DNA of 64,000 nt, from the NCBI GenBank assembly GCA_902168205.1, contig CABHOK010000014.1, positions 434,001-498,000 on the forward strand, written 5' to 3'. Within the stretch, counting starts at the first letter, position 1, and each line of letters begins with the position of its first letter. Source of the stretch: an uncultured Chitinophaga sp. (GTDB lineage: Bacteria > Bacteroidota > Bacteroidia > Cytophagales > Cyclobacteriaceae). The notes beneath the pieces are model-generated. The model saw nothing but the letters and a program-made list of their open reading frames with translations. It searched no databases and was not told the DNA's origin. Of this stretch, positions 59,864 through 64,000 are shown in pieces. The position numbers and the translations under genes were made by a program.

Positions 59864-62800
59864 ATGAAAAGGCTTTACACTTTAACCTGCTTGCTGTTGG
59901 CATGCTCAACGGCCTTGTTTGCCCAGTTATCAGGCACTGTTACAGTAGGTACTTCAGGAATGTATCCTGATCTCACAGGTTCATCCGGACTTTTCAATGC
60001 AATCAATGTTAATGGTATGAATGGAAATGTTACCGTAAGCATTGTGTCTGACATCACTGAACCGGGAACACACAGTTTAAATCAGCGAACAGAGTTTGGC
60101 GGTCCGTTCCTTCTTACCATTCGACCAAGTTCAAACGTGATGCGAACTATAACCGGAGCAACAGGTGGTGGCCTTGCACTTATTCGTTTTACAGGAGCTG
60201 ACCGTGTTATAATTGATGGAAGAGATCCTTCTAATTCAACATTTGATTATTCAAATCGCTACCTCACATTCTCAAATACATTCGAGAATGTTACACCTGC
60301 CGGTGAAGGAATTGTTTTCAGTTTTAGCGGTGGTGCTATAGATAACTCACTTCGTTCTATCATCATTGAAGGAAATGATGCAAACGTAAATCGCGGTGTC
60401 GTTTTTTTTGGGGGTGGCGGTACAGTGGGTAACAATAACATTGTAGTAGAATACTGCGACATAAAAAATTCAAGTCTTCATCCGTCAAACGGGATATATT
60501 CTTCGGGTTCCTTTGGAACACCCAATCAAAACAACACCATTCGCTATAATAGAATTTACGATTTCTTTTTTGGTGTTGGTACTGTGAACACCGGTCGCGG
60601 AATTTTTCTAAGCTCCAACAATGATAACTGGACGATTGAAAATAATTCCATCTATCAAACATCAGCCATATCAAACACTGCGAGTAAAGATATATATGGT
60701 ATAAACATTACGAGTTCAGGTACATATTATATCAATAATAACTACATCGGCGGTGACAGTCCGTTGGCTGCCGTTAGCAGTATTCCATGGACATCGTCCA
60801 ACAGTTCTTCCTATATCCGTTCGCGTCTCATCTGGCTTGAGCCCAGTTCAGGAACAACAACTGCAGAAATTTCAGGCAACGTCCTCACGAATATAAATGC
60901 AACGAGCCACGCAGCAACTGCTGCAACATTGCTGGTGGGTATTTTTGCAAACAATTGTAATTGCACGATTGAAGATAATTTTATCGGCTCGAAGGCAGAC
61001 GGAACAGGAAGTATAGCTGTAACCGACAACACAGACGGTGGAACCGTGATTGGTATACAAACGAGTGGAACCCAACCTGTGGTGATACAGGAAAATACTG
61101 TTCAGAATTTTGTTGTGAGTAACAGCGGAGCGACTCCTTCAACATCAGCGCTCTTCAGAGGTATTGATCTTAACGTATCGAGCACTACGTACTCAACAGT
61201 TTTGAAAAATACGATCGTTAAAAATACAATTACCAGCAAGCCTTCGGGAGTTCAGTATATCTTCTCGGGAATTAATACCGGCACTGCCGGAGTTCGTGCC
61301 AACATTACAAAAAATGAAATCGGATCGCTTAGCGATAACACGCGGGCAAATTCTGTTGTGATCGATGCTTGCACTACATGTCCTTCAGAATATGAGATCG
61401 TTGGTATCAACACGAACACTACCAGCAACTATAGTTATGTAGATAAAAATAAAATCGGATACATCGTAGCATCCGGTGCTTCTACTGTAAACTATAGATT
61501 AACAGGTATAACAGCCGGAGCAAATGTCAGCAGCGTTCAGCGAAACACGATCAGCAACTTGCAAAGCAATTCCAATTTTGCAACGATATCAGGCATCTCG
61601 GTCGGAAGCTCCGATGTAAACCTCGCGCTTGTCAACAACATGATAACACTCGGCTCCAGCGTAACGGCTGATGCAGCGATCTATGGTTTCTATAATTTTT
61701 ACACTAACACGTCAACACTTTCTCTCTTTGCAAATTCAGTGGTGATCACGGGAGCGAATGGTGGAAGCAGTGCAACTACCGCATCATTTTTCAGATCGTC
61801 CAACTCGCCTGTTAATGTTCAGAGTAATATTCTTTTTAATAATCGCAGCGGTGGAAGTGGCAACTACGCTATTGCTATGAACAATCTCGCCAATTTTACA
61901 ACTGCATCATCTGACTATAATTTATTGTACAATACCAATGCTGTAGCGAATGTTGCCAGTACCAATTATGATTTTGCAACCTGGCAAGGTGTTGCTGATG
62001 CGAATTCAAAATTTTCGGATCTCGGAACGATTGCATCGACACCGAACGGAAAATTTATTTCGATCGCGTCAGGTGATTTGCGAATACCAGAAGATGGATC
62101 AACTGTGGTTGATGATAATATAGTTGACCAGGGAGCTTCCGTTGTAACCGAAGATATAGATGGAGCACAACGTTTAAATGTACCAGACATTGGAGCAAGT
62201 GAAGTGCTCATAACCTGGCTCGGAGGTTCAGCAGGTAATGAAACCAACTGGTACACAGCTGCAAACTGGTCGGGCAATGTTGTTCCATCATGTGGTGGTC
62301 GCGACCGTATCAAAATAAGTAAAGCTACTTTCCAGCCAAATATAGCTTCATCTGTTACGGTTAAAGAACTTGTTATTATTGAAGATGCGATGGTTACACT
62401 TTCAGGAGCCGGAAGTATCAGCCAATGTACTGATGGTGTTGCTCCATATGGAGTGGTTGTAAATGGAAGTCTTGTTGTTTCGGGAAGTCAGAGCATAGAT
62501 CTGATCGGAAATTTTACACAAAATAATTCTTTCGATGCTGGTAGCGGTACTATAACATTGAGTGGCAGCAGCGCTCAGCAAATTTCAGGAGATGATCAGT
62601 TTTCTATTTACGATCTTATTGTTGACGGAGGTGGTGCAAAAAATATTTCGCAAAATGTAGTGGTTGATAACCTGATGACTTTTGTAGATGGAATTGTGAA
62701 CACATCATCAAGTGGTCATATAATTTTTGGTACCGGTGGAAGTTATACCGGTGTGAGTGATGCTACGCACATCAATGGTCCTGCCGGCAAACAAACAAAC

Positions 62801-63790
62801 TCGATGGGGTCATTTACTTTCCCGATCGGAAAAAGTGGAAGATTACGAGAACTCTCCATTACAGCAACCAATACTCCGCTTACAACATTTACAGCTGAAT
62901 ATTTTTCAGCCAGTGCTTTGGATACATATGGTTCGCTCAATGATGGTTCGCTGGCAACAATAAGTGATGTTGAGTATTGGATACTGAATCGATCCGGAAT
63001 AACTGATGCAACGGTTACACTTACATGGGATAATCGCAGTGGTGTATCATCCAACTCAGGCTCACCGGGTCGCGCAGATCTTCGTGTTATCCGTTGGGAC
63101 GGATCGCGATGGATAAACCACGGAGGAAATTCAATTTCCGGTACACAAAGCGCTGGCTCTTTGACAAGCGATCTTATCACAGCATTCAGTCCTTTTACTT
63201 TGGGCTCTGAAGATCCAATTAACCCACTACCCATAAATCTGAAAAGTTTCAAAGCATACGCAATTGACGGAAGAGTTAAACTAGTTTGGACTACAACAAG
63301 CGAGTTGGACAACGATTATTTCACGATCGAAAATTCCAGGTCCGGAGAATTTTTCCAGACCGTTACGAAAGTAAAAGGCAGTGGTACAACAAACGAAGAG
63401 CATACTTATGAGGCTTGGGATAATGCACCGTATAGTGGTTTATCGTACTATCGTTTAAGACAAACTGACCTGGATGGCATATCAAAAACATTCAAGCCCG
63501 TAGCAGTTGAGGTTGATGCTACGTCTCAACGTGCGCAACTTGTTTTATCACCGAATCCGGTTCAGCAAAAGGATTTCACCGCGTCACTTCGCTCTTTCAG
63601 TGAGCAAGCCGATGTTGAAGTAAGTATACATGATATGTCGGGCTACGAAGTTGCGCGTAAAAAAATAACTACGGACGAAACGGGTTATGCAGAAGTAATT
63701 TTTGACAATGATTATCCTGCGGGGCTATACTTGGTCAAAGCAAAAAGTGGTGTACGATCGATAACCCAGAAAATTGTCATCACGAGATAA
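59864..63790 (+). CDS. Very large T9SS cargo protein with parallel beta-helix repeats
   Basis: The ATG at 59864 opens directly onto a signal peptide (MKRLYTLTCLLLACSTALFAQ), giving 1308 residues. Residues about 25-780 are rich in Asn, Ser, Thr and Gly with beta-helix features (NNTIRYNRIYDFFFG; NNDNWTIENNSIYQTS; YINNNYIGGDSPL). Residues about 790-1120 contain further beta domains (IIEDAMVTLSGAGSISQC; IDLIGNFTQNNSFDAGSG), including NWYTAANWSGNVVPSCGG. Then come an FN3-like part (KLVWTTTSELDNDYFTIENS) and a Por C-terminal sorting domain (about 1230-1308; LSPNPVQ and PAGLYLVKAKSG). It is likely a surface adhesin or surface-layer protein. No enzyme motif was found. Confidence 0.9.
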   Translation: MKRLYTLTCLLLACSTALFAQLSGTVTVGTSGMYPDLTGSSGLFNAINVNGMNGNVTVSIVSDITEPGTHSLNQRTEFGGPFLLTIRPSSNVMRTITGATGGGLALIRFTGADRVIIDGRDPSNSTFDYSNRYLTFSNTFENVTPAGEGIVFSFSGGAIDNSLRSIIIEGNDANVNRGVVFFGGGGTVGNNNIVVEYCDIKNSSLHPSNGIYSSGSFGTPNQNNTIRYNRIYDFFFGVGTVNTGRGIFLSSNNDNWTIENNSIYQTSAISNTASKDIYGINITSSGTYYINNNYIGGDSPLAAVSSIPWTSSNSSSYIRSRLIWLEPSSGTTTAEISGNVLTNINATSHAATAATLLVGIFANNCNCTIEDNFIGSKADGTGSIAVTDNTDGGTVIGIQTSGTQPVVIQENTVQNFVVSNSGATPSTSALFRGIDLNVSSTTYSTVLKNTIVKNTITSKPSGVQYIFSGINTGTAGVRANITKNEIGSLSDNTRANSVVIDACTTCPSEYEIVGINTNTTSNYSYVDKNKIGYIVASGASTVNYRLTGITAGANVSSVQRNTISNLQSNSNFATISGISVGSSDVNLALVNNMITLGSSVTADAAIYGFYNFYTNTSTLSLFANSVVITGANGGSSATTASFFRSSNSPVNVQSNILFNNRSGGSGNYAIAMNNLANFTTASSDYNLLYNTNAVANVASTNYDFATWQGVADANSKFSDLGTIASTPNGKFISIASGDLRIPEDGSTVVDDNIVDQGASVVTEDIDGAQRLNVPDIGASEVLITWLGGSAGNETNWYTAANWSGNVVPSCGGRDRIKISKATFQPNIASSVTVKELVIIEDAMVTLSGAGSISQCTDGVAPYGVVVNGSLVVSGSQSIDLIGNFTQNNSFDAGSGTITLSGSSAQQISGDDQFSIYDLIVDGGGAKNISQNVVVDNLMTFVDGIVNTSSSGHIIFGTGGSYTGVSDATHINGPAGKQTNSMGSFTFPIGKSGRLRELSITATNTPLTTFTAEYFSASALDTYGSLNDGSLATISDVEYWILNRSGITDATVTLTWDNRSGVSSNSGSPGRADLRVIRWDGSRWINHGGNSISGTQSAGSLTSDLITAFSPFTLGSEDPINPLPINLKSFKAYAIDGRVKLVWTTTSELDNDYFTIENSRSGEFFQTVTKVKGSGTTNEEHTYEAWDNAPYSGLSYYRLRQTDLDGISKTFKPVAVEVDATSQRAQLVLSPNPVQQKDFTASLRSFSEQADVEVSIHDMSGYEVARKKITTDETGYAEVIFDNDYPAGLYLVKAKSGVRSITQKIVITR

Positions 63791-63798
63791 AAACAAAG

Positions 63799-63838
63799 AA
63801 AGGGATCACAAAATGATCCCTTTTTTATTTTTTTATTC
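63799..63838 (+). terminator. Strong bidirectional terminator
   Basis: A perfect 10-bp stem (63799-63808 with 63814-63823) has a 5-base loop and is followed by TTTTATTTTTTTATT. It serves the T9SS gene and possibly the minus-strand gene ending at 63887. Confidence 0.85.
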
Positions 63839-63886
63839 TTGGCAGAAACCAGTTATCCACAGGCTGTCAACAAGCGAAAAATTTTT

Positions 63887-64000
63887 TTAAAAGCGAGGTT
63901 GAGCCGGTTCCGCAAAATCTCCACGCATGGTTCGATATCTTTTTCTTGCTTCGGCCGCATATACACTTCCCGGATATTTGTTGAGGAAGTCACGATATAT
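63887..64000 (-). CDS. C-terminal end of a TPR-like protein (runs off the window)
   Basis: Reading the minus strand from the right edge gives 37 codons and a TAA at 63887-63889. The peptide begins with IYRDFLNKYPGSVYAAEARK and ends with EPAQPRF. The YPGS...AEARKRY pattern is that of the last helix of a tetratricopeptide repeat. Most of the gene lies beyond the window, so the family (for example BamD-like or a generic TPR protein) cannot be decided. Confidence 0.7.
   Translation of the reverse strand: MYRDFLNKYPGSVYAAEARKRYRTMRGDFAEPAQPRF

Overview
The window looks like a chromosomal stretch from a Bacteroidota bacterium, most likely of the order Cytophagales. The genus cannot be fixed from sequence alone. 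The evidence is: two very large secreted proteins with C-terminal Por/type IX secretion sorting domains; a PorE-like T9SS lipoprotein; a SusC-style TonB-plug signature; many lipoproteins with serine- or lysine-rich residues after the lipobox; and promoters of the Bacteroidota type (TTTG, 19 bp, TAnnTTTG). Two tRNA promoters match that pattern exactly. Coding density is high. There are no rRNA genes, CRISPR arrays, recognisable insertion sequences or prophage blocks. The only long stretch without genes is about 40306-41230.

Layout. 1-2360 (minus): a truncated repeat-bearing gene (probably an RluB-type pseudouridine synthase), scpB and a DksA-like gene. 2494-7620: a secreted asparaginase-type lipoprotein, a His-rich secreted protein, a 999-residue propeller/HEAT/cytochrome c lipoprotein and a YvlD-type membrane protein. 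7690-13679: an exonuclease/GIY-YIG fusion, an SMP-30-like propeller protein, an M20 dipeptidase, a PA0069-type radical SAM protein and an ACC-deaminase-like PLP enzyme. 13672-19488: a 1938-residue alpha-2-macroglobulin-like protein that carries an internal carboxypeptidase-regulatory domain plus SusC-type TonB plug and keeps a CxEQ thioester motif. 19490-37755: housekeeping and membrane genes (TauE/SafE, deoxynucleoside kinase, CorA, DEAD-box helicase, MutS, GAF protein, SpoU methyltransferase, DoxX, SNF2 helicase, LolC/E-like permease, RbfA, amine oxidase). 37816-41532: a T9SS cargo protein, a gene-free region with a cluster of TGTCTCA heptamers, and tRNA-Leu and tRNA-Gly. 41610-44251: an ECF sigma factor gene between two fatty-acid desaturase genes. 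44455-51825: tRNA-Phe, a heterodisulfide-reductase-like Fe-S pair, the PorE-like protein, a PhoD-type phosphatase and two small envelope proteins. 52057-58004 (minus): a marR-fadN-fadA-fadE beta-oxidation operon. 58235-64000: a MOSC/AAA ATPase pair, a 1308-residue T9SS cargo protein and the C-terminal tip of a TPR-like gene.

How the genes fit together. Much of the window serves the cell envelope and export: T9SS cargo and PorE, the macroglobulin-like protein, lipoproteins and a LolC/E-type permease. A second theme is lipid metabolism: desaturases with their own sigma factor, and the fad operon with its own MarR regulator. The most unusual items are the macroglobulin/TonB-plug mosaic, the sigma/desaturase island, the TGTCTCA cluster and the phased direct repeats between marR and the MOSC gene. 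No function is claimed beyond what motifs and context show.
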